Origin: JAOUEA01 sp038249195
GTDB lineage: Bacteria > Actinomycetota > UBA4738 > HRBIN12
Length of the DNA: 64,000 bases
Reading direction: 5' to 3'
NCBI GenBank assembly: GCA_038249195.1
Contig: JBBRWM010000002.1
Location: 248,001 to 312,000, forward strand
Part shown: positions 33,697 through 43,626 of the stretch, piece by piece
Layout of the letters: each line of letters starts with the position of its first letter
Numbering within the stretch: position 1 is the stretch's first letter
Made by a program: the position numbers and the translations under genes
Notes under the pieces: generated by a model
What the model saw: the letters and a program-made list of their open reading frames with translations, nothing else
Told to the model about the DNA's origin: nothing
Database searches by the model: none

Positions 33697-34172
33697 GCGT
33701 CCCAGCCCGCGACCTGCCGGCCCGCGACCTGCCCGTCAGCGAGCCGCCGCGCCGGCGGCCCCCCCGCACCACGGTGCCCGCTCGCCCCGGACGTCCCGCG
33801 CCTCCCGCGCGGTTGCCCGCGGCGCGTCCCCGCCGCTTTACCCCTCCCCGGGTCAGTCGCCGGGCGCGCCGGGGGCACCATCCCGTCTTCTGGTGCTTCA
33901 CGGCCGCCGTGGTGTCCCTCCTCGTGTTCGGGCTCGTGGCCCTCAATACCCTCCAGGTGCAGACCACCTATCGGATCCAGGGGGTGCAGCAGGACGTGGG
34001 CGACCTCGCCGATCATCAGGCGGTGCTCAGCAAGGAGGCCGCGGCGCTCTCCTCGCCCGAGCGCGTGGCCGCGTGGGCGGCCTCCCAGGGCATGGCGATG
34101 CCGCGTCCCGGGGATACCGTGATCCTGAGGGTCCCCGGCGTTGCCGCGGTCGCCGGCGGAGACGCTGGGTGA
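33693..34172 (+). CDS. ftsL: FtsL-like bitopic division protein
   Basis: 159 residues. A 60-residue basic, proline/arginine-rich cytosolic tail is followed by one membrane helix (FWCFTAAVVSLLVFGLVALNT), then a short coiled-coil-like stretch (RIQGVQQDVGDLADHQAVLSKEAAALSS) and SPERVAAWAASQGMAMP. Sequence is poorly conserved but topology, size and place between rsmH and ftsI identify it. It would join FtsQ (and FtsB) and activate FtsW-FtsI. Starts and stops overlap neighbours as GTGA. Confidence 0.83.
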   Translation: MSVPARDLPARDLPVSEPPRRRPPRTTVPARPGRPAPPARLPAARPRRFTPPRVSRRARRGHHPVFWCFTAAVVSLLVFGLVALNTLQVQTTYRIQGVQQDVGDLADHQAVLSKEAAALSSPERVAAWAASQGMAMPRPGDTVILRVPGVAAVAGGDAG

Positions 34173-35878
34173 GACGCCCGCCCCTGGGACGGCTCGTGGC
34201 TTTGTTCGTCGCGTTGCTCGTGCTCTTCGCCGGCATCGTCGTGCGGCTCGGGTTCCTGCAGGTTCGCGACCAGGGGCAATTCGAGGCGCTGGGGCTCACC
34301 CAACGCGAGCGGACGGTCGACCTTCCCGCCGACCGAGGGCAGATCCTCGATCGGGACGGCACGCCGTTGGCGATCACCTTGCCCGCGCGCGACATCTACG
34401 TGGACCCGACGTTCGTGACCGATCCCTTCGAGGAGGCTCGGCGGTTGGCGTCGATCCTGCCGGTGCGCACGAAGGACCTCATGCCGGCGCTCACGCACGA
34501 CGGAACGTTCGCCTACGTCGCCCGTCAGGTCGACGAAAACGTCGCCCAGCGCGTGGTCGACCTGCACCTGCCCGGCATCGACGTGCTCCCCGTCCCCAAG
34601 CGCTACTACCCCTCCGGCGAGCTGGCGCCGCAGGTGCTGGGGTTCGTGGGCGTGGACGGCGCCGGGCTCGCCGGGCTCGAGTCGCAGTACGACACGGTCC
34701 TGCGCGGCATCCCGGGCCAGCGGACCCAGGAGTTCTCGCCGGGCGGGACGCCGATCTCGACGGCGGGGAACCTCGCCAGGGATCCCGTGCCCGGGGTGGA
34801 TCTCGTGACGACCATCGACCGACAGATGCAGTACGAGGTCCAGACCCAGCTGCAACGGGCGGTCGAGGCGAACGGCGCGAAGGGCGGCACGGTCGTGGTG
34901 TTGGATCCGGCCACGGGCGACGTCTACGCGATGGCCTCCTACCCATGGTTCAACCCGAACGACTTCTCGACGTGCGCGGCGGATCCCGATCCCTGCCGCA
35001 ACCGCGCCGTGACCGACACGTTCGAGCCCGGGTCGGTGAACAAGGTCATCACCGCGGCCGCCGCGCTCGAGACCGGGTCCGTGAGCGTGTTCGACCGATT
35101 CCACGTGCCCTCGCAGATGCAGGTCGGCCGGTTCACGATCCACGACTCCCACGTGCACCCGGTGGAGACGATGTCGCTCGGCGACATCATCACCGAGTCC
35201 AGCAACATCGGGGCGGCGATGGTCGCGGCGAAGGTCGGCAACGACGACATGGCGAAGTACATGTCCCGCTTCGGTTACGGCAAGCAGACGGGGATCGGAT
35301 TCCCGGGTGAGGCGGCCGGCTCGGTCCCCACCGCGTGGGACGACGTGATCCGTGCCACCGCCGCCTACGGCCAGGGGGTGGCGGTGACGCCGCTGCAGAT
35401 GGCCGACGTGTTCGCAACGATCGCGAACGACGGGCGCTGGGTGGAGCCCCGGCTCATCCGCGGCAGCCAGGGCGCCGACGGGACCTTCCACGCGGCGCCG
35501 CCTCAGCCCTCGCACGAGGTCGTTCGTCCCGACACCGCCCGGATGCTCGCTCGTATGCTCGCCGAGGTCGTGAAGGACGGCACCGGGGTCGAGGCGCAGA
35601 TCCCCGGCTATCAGGTGGCCGGCAAGACGGGGACGTCGCGCAAGATCAACGCCTACGGGTCCTACGTCGACCGGTACATGGCATCGTTCGTGGGGTTCCT
35701 GCCCGCCGGCGCGCCCCGGCTCGTCATCGCGGTCTCGATCGACGAACCGCGGACCGTCTACGGGGGGGTGGCCGCCGCCCCGCTCTTCTCCCAGATCGCC
35801 CAGTATGCGATCCAGCGGCTGGGGATCCCCGCCGTGGCTCCCGTTCCGCCTCCGCCCTCTGCCTTGCGGACGCCATGA
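34169..35878 (+). CDS. ftsI: Division transpeptidase FtsI (PBP3-like)
   Basis: 569 residues, class B penicillin-binding protein. One N-terminal membrane anchor, a pedestal domain beginning RGQILDRDGTPLAITL, and a transpeptidase domain with EPGSVNKVI (SxxK serine), SSN (SxN) and KTGTS (KTG). It cross-links septal peptidoglycan in complex with FtsW. It lacks the C-terminal PASTA repeats that some actinobacterial homologues have. Start GTG 34169 overlaps the ftsL stop, and its stop overlaps murE (ATGA). Confidence 0.95.
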   Translation: MRRPPLGRLVALFVALLVLFAGIVVRLGFLQVRDQGQFEALGLTQRERTVDLPADRGQILDRDGTPLAITLPARDIYVDPTFVTDPFEEARRLASILPVRTKDLMPALTHDGTFAYVARQVDENVAQRVVDLHLPGIDVLPVPKRYYPSGELAPQVLGFVGVDGAGLAGLESQYDTVLRGIPGQRTQEFSPGGTPISTAGNLARDPVPGVDLVTTIDRQMQYEVQTQLQRAVEANGAKGGTVVVLDPATGDVYAMASYPWFNPNDFSTCAADPDPCRNRAVTDTFEPGSVNKVITAAAALETGSVSVFDRFHVPSQMQVGRFTIHDSHVHPVETMSLGDIITESSNIGAAMVAAKVGNDDMAKYMSRFGYGKQTGIGFPGEAAGSVPTAWDDVIRATAAYGQGVAVTPLQMADVFATIANDGRWVEPRLIRGSQGADGTFHAAPPQPSHEVVRPDTARMLARMLAEVVKDGTGVEAQIPGYQVAGKTGTSRKINAYGSYVDRYMASFVGFLPAGAPRLVIAVSIDEPRTVYGGVAAAPLFSQIAQYAIQRLGIPAVAPVPPPPSALRTP

Positions 35879-37410
35879 CCCTCGGGGGCCCGCGGCGGGG
35901 CGCGCGGGTAAGCTCCGGTCCGGTGGTTCCTTCCCCGCTCCCCGCCCCCTCCGTGCCCGCCGTTGCCCTGTCCGCCGTGGCCCAGGCGGTCTCCGTTGCG
36001 GAGCTCGCCGGCGACCCCGCGCTGCGCGTGAAGGATGCCGCGTCCGACTCCCGGGCGGTCACGCCCGGGTGCCTGTTCTTCTGTGTGCCGGGGGCGTCGG
36101 TGGACGGGCATCACTTTGCAGAGGAGGCCGCCGCGCGCGGGGCGGGGGCCCTGGTGGTCGAGCGGTGGCTCCCCGCGGTCGATCGTCCCCAGCTCCTCGT
36201 GCCATCGGTCCGGGCGGCCATGGGCCCGATGGCCTCGGTGGTCTTCGGGCGCCCGTCGGCGGCCATGACCACGGTCGGCATCACGGGCACGAACGGGAAG
36301 ACGACCATCACGTACCTCCTCGAGTCCGTCTTCCTCGCAGCGGGTCTGCGGCCCGGGGTGGTCGGCACGACGGGGGCACGCGTGGACGGGGCGCCCGTCC
36401 CGCTCGCGCGAACGACACCGGAGGCGCCCGATCTGCAGCGTCTCTTGGCGGCCATGGTGGCGGCCGGCGTCACGACCGTGGCGATGGAGGTGTCCTCGCA
36501 CGCCCTCGACCAACATCGCGCGGACGGGGTGGTCTTCGACGTCGCTGCCTTCACGAACCTCTCGCACGACCACCTGGACTACCACCCGTCGATGGACGCC
36601 TACTTCGCCGCGAAGGCACGCCTGTTCACCCCGGAGCTCGCGCGGGCCGGCGTCGTGAACGCGGACGACGCCTGGGGACTCCGCTTGCTCGAACGCCCCT
36701 CCATCCCGCTCAGCTCCTTCGCGTCGAACCGCGATGCCGACCTGCGAGCCGAGGACGTCGTCGTCGATGTGACCGGGATCGGCTTGCGGCTGGGCGCGGT
36801 CACGTTGCGCTCGCCGCTGCGCGGGGGCTTCAACGTGACGAACGTCCTCGCGGCGATGGCGGTGGCCGAGGCGCTCGGGATCGATGCCGAGACGGCCTCG
36901 CGCGGCGTCGAGGCGCTCGATCACGTCCCCGGGCGCATGGAACCCGTCGAAGCCGGTCAGAACTTCCTCGTGGTGGTGGACTACGCGCATACGCCGGATA
37001 GCATCCTCAGCGTGCTGCAGGCGGCGCGCCCGTTGACCGCGGGCCGGATCATCGTCGTATTCGGTTGCGGGGGTGACCGTGACCGCGCCAAGCGTCCCCT
37101 GATGGGAGCCGCGGCGACTAAGAACGCCGACCTCACGATCATCACGAGCGACAACCCGCGTTCCGAAGATCCGCTGAGGATCGTCGCCGACATCGAAGCG
37201 GGCGCGCGGCAGGGCGGGGGCGCCTTCGTGGCGGAGCCGGACCGGCGCGCCGCCATCGCGATCGCCGTGGGCGAGGCCGGGGAGGGCGACGTCGTCCTCA
37301 TCGCCGGGAAGGGGCACGAGACCCGTCAGGTGTTCGCCGACCGGACGGTCGCGCACGACGACCGCGCCGTGGCGCGCGAGGCCATCGCGGCCCGGAGGAC
37401 ACGGGCGTGA
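35875..37410 (+). CDS. murE: UDP-MurNAc-tripeptide synthetase MurE
   Basis: 511 residues. Adds the third residue to the peptidoglycan stem. TVGITGTNGKTTITYLLE is the ATP loop, FTNLSHDHLDYH and VVDYAHTPDS mark the central domain, and SDNPRSEDP carries the DNPR motif that selects meso-diaminopimelate. That predicts DAP-type peptidoglycan. The first 35 residues are alanine/proline-rich and could be extra; a later start is possible but the ATGA overlap supports 35875. Confidence 0.96.
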   Translation: MTLGGPRRGARVSSGPVVPSPLPAPSVPAVALSAVAQAVSVAELAGDPALRVKDAASDSRAVTPGCLFFCVPGASVDGHHFAEEAAARGAGALVVERWLPAVDRPQLLVPSVRAAMGPMASVVFGRPSAAMTTVGITGTNGKTTITYLLESVFLAAGLRPGVVGTTGARVDGAPVPLARTTPEAPDLQRLLAAMVAAGVTTVAMEVSSHALDQHRADGVVFDVAAFTNLSHDHLDYHPSMDAYFAAKARLFTPELARAGVVNADDAWGLRLLERPSIPLSSFASNRDADLRAEDVVVDVTGIGLRLGAVTLRSPLRGGFNVTNVLAAMAVAEALGIDAETASRGVEALDHVPGRMEPVEAGQNFLVVVDYAHTPDSILSVLQAARPLTAGRIIVVFGCGGDRDRAKRPLMGAAATKNADLTIITSDNPRSEDPLRIVADIEAGARQGGGAFVAEPDRRAAIAIAVGEAGEGDVVLIAGKGHETRQVFADRTVAHDDRAVAREAIAARRTRA

Positions 37411-38768
37411 AGCCCCGACGCATGTCCGACGTGGCCCGCGCGGTCGACGGGCTCCTCCTGGGTGGAGAGGCGGTGGTGTCCTCGGTGGCCATCGACTCGC
37501 GCGACGTGCGCCCGGGCGGCCTGTTCGTGGCGCTTCCCGGCACCCGAACGGACGGCGGCCGCTTCGTCCCCGAGGCCTTCACCAACGGAGCCGGCGGCGC
37601 GCTCGTGCGGGACAACCTCACGGTCGAGGGTCCGTCGGTGTGCGTCCGCTCCACGAACGACGCGCTCATCAGGCTCGCCACGAGCGAGCGCGACCGGATG
37701 GACGCCACCGTGGTCGCGATCACGGGCGCGAACGGGAAGACCTCGACCAAGGACATGACGGGCGCCGTTCTCGCGGCCCGACTGCGGACCCATGCGAGCC
37801 CGGCGTCGTTCAACAACGAGGTCGGGCTGCCGGTCACGTTGCTGGATGCCCCCGCGGACACGCAGGTCGTGGTGGCCGAGATGGGTGCCCGGCGCGCGGG
37901 CGACGTGGCGATGCTCTGCCGGATCGCGCGTCCCACCGTGGTCGTCGTGACGAACGTGGGCGTCGCCCATCTGGAGATCTTCGGGTCGTGGGAGCGCATC
38001 GTGGCGGCCTCGGCGGAGCCCGTCGACGCCCTGCCGCCCGCAGGCGTCGCCGTGTTGAACGCCGACGACGCGGTGGTGGCCGGCTACGCCGAACGCGCCC
38101 CCGGACCCGTGGTCACGTTCGGGACGTCGGCCGCTGCCGACGTGCGTGCGGAGACGGTGTGGCTCGATCCGGAGGGCAGGGCGCGCTTCACCCTCGCGGC
38201 GGGGGAGGAGCGGGCGGCGGTGGAGCTCGCCGTTCCCGGCGAGCACATGGTGGCGAACGCGCTCGCCGCCGCCGCGGTGGGCAGGGTCTTCGAGATCCCG
38301 CTCGCCGAGGCCGCGGCCGCGCTCTGCTCCGCCACGGTCTCTCCCTGGCGCATGGAGACGTTCACGACGCCGGGCGGCGTGCGCGTGGTCAACGATGCCT
38401 ACAACGCGAACCCCGAGTCCGTGGCGGCCGCATTGCGCGCGGCTCGATGGATGGCGGGCCCCGGCCACCTCATCGCCGTGCTGGGCACCATGGCCGAACT
38501 CGGCCCTATCTCGATGGCGGAGCACGAACGCGTGGGCGAGCTGGCGGCTCGCCTCCGCGTGGACCGCCTGATCACGGTTGGCTCGGCCGCGCGTCCTATC
38601 GCGGCCGCGGGAGTGCGCGAGGGCGTCGAACCGGACAACGTGGCCGCGTACGAGACCGCCGACGAGGCGCTGGACGACGTGCGGCGGTCGGCCGGCTCCG
38701 GCGACGTGGTCCTGTTCAAGGGGTCGCGCGTCGCGGGGCTCGAGCGCCTGGCGGAGGCCCTGCGTTGA
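37407..38768 (+). CDS. murF: UDP-MurNAc-tripeptide:D-Ala-D-Ala ligase MurF
   Basis: 453 residues. SVAIDSRDVRPGGLFVALPG at the N-terminus, AITGANGKTSTKDMTGAVL (ATP loop), NNEVGLPVTLL, VVAEMGARRAGDV and VNDAYNANPESVAAALR identify MurF. It adds D-Ala-D-Ala to complete the pentapeptide. GTGA start overlap with murE and TTGA overlap into mraY. Confidence 0.96.
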   Translation: MKPRRMSDVARAVDGLLLGGEAVVSSVAIDSRDVRPGGLFVALPGTRTDGGRFVPEAFTNGAGGALVRDNLTVEGPSVCVRSTNDALIRLATSERDRMDATVVAITGANGKTSTKDMTGAVLAARLRTHASPASFNNEVGLPVTLLDAPADTQVVVAEMGARRAGDVAMLCRIARPTVVVVTNVGVAHLEIFGSWERIVAASAEPVDALPPAGVAVLNADDAVVAGYAERAPGPVVTFGTSAAADVRAETVWLDPEGRARFTLAAGEERAAVELAVPGEHMVANALAAAAVGRVFEIPLAEAAAALCSATVSPWRMETFTTPGGVRVVNDAYNANPESVAAALRAARWMAGPGHLIAVLGTMAELGPISMAEHERVGELAARLRVDRLITVGSAARPIAAAGVREGVEPDNVAAYETADEALDDVRRSAGSGDVVLFKGSRVAGLERLAEALR

Positions 38769-39832
38769 TCTCGATCCTCGTGGCGGGAGCCGTGGGCCTC
38801 ACGGTCACGCTGCTCGGCACACCGGTCGCCATCCGCGCATTCACGACCTGGGGGTGGGGTCAACGCATCCGCGAAGACGGTCCGCACACCCACTTCGAGA
38901 AGATGGGCACCCCCACGATGGGCGGGATCGTGATCCTGCTCGCGTTGTTGTTGAGCTATCTCTCCGCGCGCGTCACGGCGGGCGCCGGCACGGCCGCCGG
39001 CGTCGCGATGCTCATCGCGGCGGTGGGGTTCGGGGCGGTCGGCTTCCTCGACGACTACATGAAGGTCCAACGCCGGCGCTCGCTGGGGCTCACCAAGGCG
39101 CAGAAGTTCTTGGGGACGGCGGTAGTGTCGCTGCTCTTCGCCGCGATCGTCGTGCACTACGCGCACGACACGGGAACCGCCACCACCGTGTCGTTCGTGC
39201 GCGACACGGGCCTCAAGCTCGGCGCGTTCTATCTGTTGTGGTGCTTCGTGGTGCTGTCCGCCTCGTCTCACGCCGTGAACCTCACGGACGGGCTCGACGG
39301 ACTCGCTGCCGGGTCGTCGATCCTGGTGTTCTCGGCCTACATCTTCATCGCGTTCTGGCAGTTCCGCCATCCGTGCTTCGGGACCGTCGTGGCGAACAGC
39401 CAGGGGTGCTATGCGGTGAACGCGCGCGCCATGCTGGACGCGGCGATCATCGCGTCGGGGATGATGGGGGCGGCCACGGGGTTCCTGTGGTGGAACGCCG
39501 CCCCCGCACGCATCTTCATGGGCGACACGGGCGCCCTCGCGATCGGCGGGCTGCTGGGCGCCATCGCGATCACCACGAACACCGCCCTCCTGCTCGTGAT
39601 CTTGGGCGGCCTGTTCGTGATCGAGACGATGTCGGTGATCCTCCAGGTGATCTCCTTCCGAGGGTTCCATCGTCGGATCTTCCGGATGTCGCCGATCCAT
39701 CATCATTTCGAGCTCGCCGGCTGGCCGGAGTTCACCGTGATCGTCCGCTTCTGGATCATCGCGGGGCTCTGCGTGGCGATCGGGCTCGGCCTCTACTACG
39801 CCGATTTCATCGCGAGGGGCGGCCTGGGATGA
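38765..39832 (+). CDS. mraY: Phospho-MurNAc-pentapeptide translocase MraY
   Basis: 355 residues, about ten membrane helices. It transfers phospho-MurNAc-pentapeptide to undecaprenyl phosphate to make lipid I. Conserved loops are GTPTMGGIVIL, GFLDDYMKVQRRRSLGL (catalytic acidic pair), AVNLTDGLDGLAAGSS, FMGDTGALAIGG and MSPIHHHFELAGW. The TTG start overlaps the murF stop. Confidence 0.97.
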   Translation: MISILVAGAVGLTVTLLGTPVAIRAFTTWGWGQRIREDGPHTHFEKMGTPTMGGIVILLALLLSYLSARVTAGAGTAAGVAMLIAAVGFGAVGFLDDYMKVQRRRSLGLTKAQKFLGTAVVSLLFAAIVVHYAHDTGTATTVSFVRDTGLKLGAFYLLWCFVVLSASSHAVNLTDGLDGLAAGSSILVFSAYIFIAFWQFRHPCFGTVVANSQGCYAVNARAMLDAAIIASGMMGAATGFLWWNAAPARIFMGDTGALAIGGLLGAIAITTNTALLLVILGGLFVIETMSVILQVISFRGFHRRIFRMSPIHHHFELAGWPEFTVIVRFWIIAGLCVAIGLGLYYADFIARGGLG

Positions 39833-41178
39833 GCGGGAGGTTCGATGGCGAGCGGGTGGTCGTGGTGGGGGCCGGCGTGGCGGGGGTGGCGGCGGGCATG
39901 CTCCTTGCGGACGAGGGCGCCGAGGTGCGGATCACGGAAGCACGGCCGGCCACAGAGATCGCCGAGGCCGCTCGCCTGCGCGAGCGCGGCATCACCCTGC
40001 TCGCCGGCGGTCACGATCCCTCGCACCTCGACGACGCCACCCTCGTCGTGACCGGACCGGGGGTTCCTCCCTCGGCCGAGGTGCTCGCGTGGGTCCGCGC
40101 GCGCGGGTTGCCTCTGTGGGGGGAGCTCGAGCTTGGCGCTCGGGTCGCGGATGCCCCCTACCTCGCGGTGACCGGCACCAACGGCAAGACCACCACCACG
40201 GCGATGCTGACCGCTTGCCTCCGAGCGGGCGGCCTGGACGCCGTGGCCTGCGGGAACATCGGGCACGCCTTCCCCGCCGCGGCCGTCGCGGGGCACGAGG
40301 CGCTCGTGGTCGAGGCATCCTCGTTCCAGCTGGCGCTGCAATCGTCGTTCCATCCGGTGGTCTCCGTCCTGCTGAATCTCGCTCCGGATCATCTCGACTG
40401 GCACGGGGGGTTCGAGGCGTACGCGCGCGCCAAGGCGGCGATCTTCCGTCTCCAGGGGCCCGGCGACACGCACGTCGGCAACCGCGATGACCCCGCGGCG
40501 GCCGCCGTGTCCGCGACGGCCCGGTGCGAGCGGGTGTGGTTCCGCGAGGGCGATCCCCCCCAGGGGGAGGTCGGCTACCTCGACGATCGATTGACCGCCC
40601 GGTTGACGCCCGATGTCGTGGACCTCGGGCCTGTGGATCGCGGCCGCGCCGGATCGTCGGAAGATGCCGCCGCCGCGGCGGCGGCGGCACTCGCCTTCGG
40701 GGTGGATCCGGGGGCCGTGCGTCGGGGGCTCGAGGGCTTCGAGCCGGCCCGTCATCGGGGAGAGACCGTTGCCGAGATCGACGGCGTCCGCTTCGTCGAC
40801 AACTCCAAGGCCACGAACGTGCACGCCGCCCTCGCGGCCTTGGCGGGCGTGCACGACGCCGTGCTGATCGCCGGGGGGAGGGCCAAGGGCGTCGATCTCT
40901 CGCCGCTCGCCGATCGCGCCGACCGGTTGCGCGCCGTGATGGCGCTCGGCGAGGCGGCGCCGGATCTCGTCGCGGTGTTCGACGGCCTCGTCCCGACCCA
41001 CGCCGTGGACACCATCGAACGAGCCGTGCTGGAGGCCTTCGCGCTCGCCCGTCCCGGCGGCACGGTCGTGCTGGCGCCGGGGTGTGCGAGCTGGGATCAG
41101 TTCACGGGCTACGCCGAACGCGGCGAACGGTTCGCCGCGGCCGCGCGGGCAGTGGGTGAGGTGAGGGCCCATGGCTGA
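39829..41178 (+). CDS. murD: UDP-MurNAc-L-alanine:D-glutamate ligase MurD
   Basis: 449 residues. An N-terminal Rossmann domain (VVVVGAGVAGVAAG), LAVTGTNGKTTTTAMLTACL (ATP loop), GNIGHAFP, EASSFQLALQSSFHP, LNLAPDHLDWH and VDNSKATNVHAAL are all typical. It overlaps mraY (ATGA) and the first 8 nt of ftsW. Confidence 0.96.
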   Translation: MSGRFDGERVVVVGAGVAGVAAGMLLADEGAEVRITEARPATEIAEAARLRERGITLLAGGHDPSHLDDATLVVTGPGVPPSAEVLAWVRARGLPLWGELELGARVADAPYLAVTGTNGKTTTTAMLTACLRAGGLDAVACGNIGHAFPAAAVAGHEALVVEASSFQLALQSSFHPVVSVLLNLAPDHLDWHGGFEAYARAKAAIFRLQGPGDTHVGNRDDPAAAAVSATARCERVWFREGDPPQGEVGYLDDRLTARLTPDVVDLGPVDRGRAGSSEDAAAAAAAALAFGVDPGAVRRGLEGFEPARHRGETVAEIDGVRFVDNSKATNVHAALAALAGVHDAVLIAGGRAKGVDLSPLADRADRLRAVMALGEAAPDLVAVFDGLVPTHAVDTIERAVLEAFALARPGGTVVLAPGCASWDQFTGYAERGERFAAAARAVGEVRAHG

Positions 41179-42529
41179 CGGACGGACCGCGCGCAGGCAT
41201 GCGTCGCCCGTCGAGCGAACGACGACCCGCACGAAGCGGCCCGTGCGCGGGAGCTCGGCGCGGGGTGCAACGACGCAGCCGAGCGCCCCGGCCCGCGACG
41301 GCCGGCTCCGGTCGGTGCCCGTCGGCGACCGGTCGCCCTCGAAGAAGGCGGCCGCCGCCTCCGCCCGCGCGAGCGTACTCCTGCTGTTGATCCCCACCGC
41401 GTTGCTGATCGTGCTCGGCCTGGTGATGGTCCTGTCGGCGGGATCGATCTCGGCGGTCGAGGGGTACGACGGCAACGGCTTCTGGTACTTCCAGCGACAG
41501 CTGATCTACGCGGCGGTCGGCGTCGCCATCCTCGGGGTCGCCTGGCGGCTCCCGTACCGGATCTGGCAACGGCTGGCGGCTCCGATGCTGCTCCTGAGCC
41601 TGCCGCTGATGATCATCGCCCTGCACCCCACGGCGGGCACCGCGTTCTCCGGAGCGTCGCGGTGGATCGACCTGGGACCGGTCACGTTGCAGCCGGCCGA
41701 GTTCCTGAAGCTGGGGATGGTGGCGTTCGCCGCGACCATCTTGACGAGGAAATGGAAGCGGCTGAACGAGCCCGCGCACCTGCTGGTGCCGCTGGCGCCC
41801 GTGCTCGTGATCGTGGCCACCCTCGTGATCCTCCAGAAAGACCTCGGCACCACCATCATCATCTGCCTCGCGGTGTTCGTGATGCTGTTCGTCGCGGGGG
41901 TGCGCGGGCGGTACCTGTCCGTCGCGGCCATCACGGGGCTGTTGGCGGGTGCGCTGCTGATCTTCGGGCAGAGCTACCGCCGCACCCGGTTCCTCGACGC
42001 CTGGCTCAGCCCCATGTCGCATGCCCAGGACGCGGGGTATCAGCTGATCCAGAGTCTGATCGCCCTCGGCTCCGGCGGCTGGCTCGGCGTGGGCCTGGGC
42101 AACAGCCGGCAGAAATGGGACTACCTCCCGAACGCCCATAGCGACTTCATCTTCGCGATCATCGGCGAGGAGTTGGGGCTGATCGGTGCGATCGCGGTGG
42201 TGGCCACGTTCGCGGTGCTGGTCTACGCCGGGATCCGGATCGCGGCGCGGGCGCCCGACACGTTCGGCCGGCTCCTCGCCACGGGGATCGTGGCGTGGAT
42301 CGGCCTGCAGGCCGTCGTGAACATGGGGGCCGTCACCGGCCTCCTGCCGATCACCGGGATCCCGCTGCCGTTGGTCTCCTTCGGGGGCACCGCGCTCGTG
42401 GTCACGCTGGCCGGGATCGGGGTGCTCGCGAGCATCGCCCGCAGCGGCGCCGCGCCGCGGGCCACGAAGGCGTCCCGCGGGCGGGCGCGATCCACGTCCC
42501 ACGGGTCCTCGCACGGGGGCACACCGTGA
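41171..42529 (+). CDS. ftsW: Septal peptidoglycan glycosyltransferase FtsW (SEDS)
   Basis: 452 residues. A 65-residue basic, disordered cytosolic N-terminus precedes ten membrane helices of the SEDS fold. Typical blocks are GASRWIDLGPVTLQPAEFLKLGMV, QKDLGTT, FIFAIIGEELGLIGAI and a final TGLLPITGIPLPLVSFGGTALV. It polymerises lipid II with FtsI. The long tail is common in actinobacteria. Confidence 0.95.
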   Translation: MADGRTARRHASPVERTTTRTKRPVRGSSARGATTQPSAPARDGRLRSVPVGDRSPSKKAAAASARASVLLLLIPTALLIVLGLVMVLSAGSISAVEGYDGNGFWYFQRQLIYAAVGVAILGVAWRLPYRIWQRLAAPMLLLSLPLMIIALHPTAGTAFSGASRWIDLGPVTLQPAEFLKLGMVAFAATILTRKWKRLNEPAHLLVPLAPVLVIVATLVILQKDLGTTIIICLAVFVMLFVAGVRGRYLSVAAITGLLAGALLIFGQSYRRTRFLDAWLSPMSHAQDAGYQLIQSLIALGSGGWLGVGLGNSRQKWDYLPNAHSDFIFAIIGEELGLIGAIAVVATFAVLVYAGIRIAARAPDTFGRLLATGIVAWIGLQAVVNMGAVTGLLPITGIPLPLVSFGGTALVVTLAGIGVLASIARSGAAPRATKASRGRARSTSHGSSHGGTP

Positions 42530-43626
42530 AGGTGATCGTCGCGGGCGGCGGCACCGGGGGCCATGTGTTCCCGGGCCTCGCGCTCGCCGATCGGCTCCGC
42601 ACGGACCACGGCGCAACGGTCGAGTTCATCGGCTCGCCCCTCGGGCCCGAGGCCCGTCTCGTTCCCGACGCCGGATATCCATTCCACGGCGTAGACGCCG
42701 TCCCGCTGTATCGCGAGCTCTCGAGGCGAGCCGCACGCGCACCCTTCGTGGCCCTGCGTTCGGTCCGCGCGTCGCGTCCGGTCCTCGCGGACGCCGACGT
42801 GGTCGTGGGCGTGGGCGGCTACGTGAGCGTCCCGCCGGGACTCGCCGCGCGTCGCGCGCACGTCCCGCTGGTGCTCCACGAGCAGAACGCGGTGCCGAGC
42901 CTCGCGAACCGGCTCCTCGCACGCCGCGCGGCGGCTGTGGCCATCACGTTCGAGGACGCTCGCCGGCATCTGCGGGGCAGGGCCCAGGTCGCCCTCACGG
43001 GGAACCCGGTCCGGGCCTCGATCCTGAGCGTGCAGGCGCGCCGGGGAGAGCTCGCTGCCGAGGCGCGCTCGATGTTCGGGTTCGACGCGGAGCGTACGAC
43101 CGTGGTGGTCTTCGGGGGCAGCCAGGGGGCCCTCCACCTCGACGAAGCGATCGCGGGGGCGTTGCCGATGCTCGCGGATCGGCACGACCTGCAGTTCCTG
43201 GTGTTGACCGGGGCGGACCACGCCAAGGTCGTTGCCGGCCCGGCGCACGCACACGCTCCGCTGACGCACGTCCTTCCGTTCCTCGAGCGGATGGAGCTCG
43301 CCTACGCGGTCGCGGACCTCGCCGTCACCCGCTCTGGCGCCACCAGCATCGCGGAGATGACCGTGTGCGGTATCCCCATGCTCCTCGTGCCCTATCCGTT
43401 CGCAACGGAGAACCATCAGGAGGCGAACGCGCGGGAACTCGAACGCAGCGGCGCGGCGGACGTGGAGCTCGACACCCGACTCACGCCCGACGGCCTGGCT
43501 CGGCGCATCGTGGATCTCGTGGACGGCCGCGAGCGACGCGCGGCCATGGGCGCGGCGAGCCGAGAGTGGGGGCGTCCCGAGGCGGACGCGGCGTTGGCCC
43601 GGCTCGTCGTCGGGGTCGCGTCGTGA
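42526..43626 (+). CDS. murG: Lipid II synthase MurG
   Basis: 366 residues, GT28/GT-B fold. It adds GlcNAc to lipid I. IVAGGGTGGHVFPGLALAD, VVGVGGYVSVPPGLAARR, LHEQNAVPSLANRLLA, ALTGNPVRASI, VFGGSQGALHLDEAI and VTRSGATSIAEMTVCGIPMLLVP are the standard MurG motifs. GTGA overlaps on both sides. Confidence 0.97.
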   Translation: MKVIVAGGGTGGHVFPGLALADRLRTDHGATVEFIGSPLGPEARLVPDAGYPFHGVDAVPLYRELSRRAARAPFVALRSVRASRPVLADADVVVGVGGYVSVPPGLAARRAHVPLVLHEQNAVPSLANRLLARRAAAVAITFEDARRHLRGRAQVALTGNPVRASILSVQARRGELAAEARSMFGFDAERTTVVVFGGSQGALHLDEAIAGALPMLADRHDLQFLVLTGADHAKVVAGPAHAHAPLTHVLPFLERMELAYAVADLAVTRSGATSIAEMTVCGIPMLLVPYPFATENHQEANARELERSGAADVELDTRLTPDGLARRIVDLVDGRERRAAMGAASREWGRPEADAALARLVVGVAS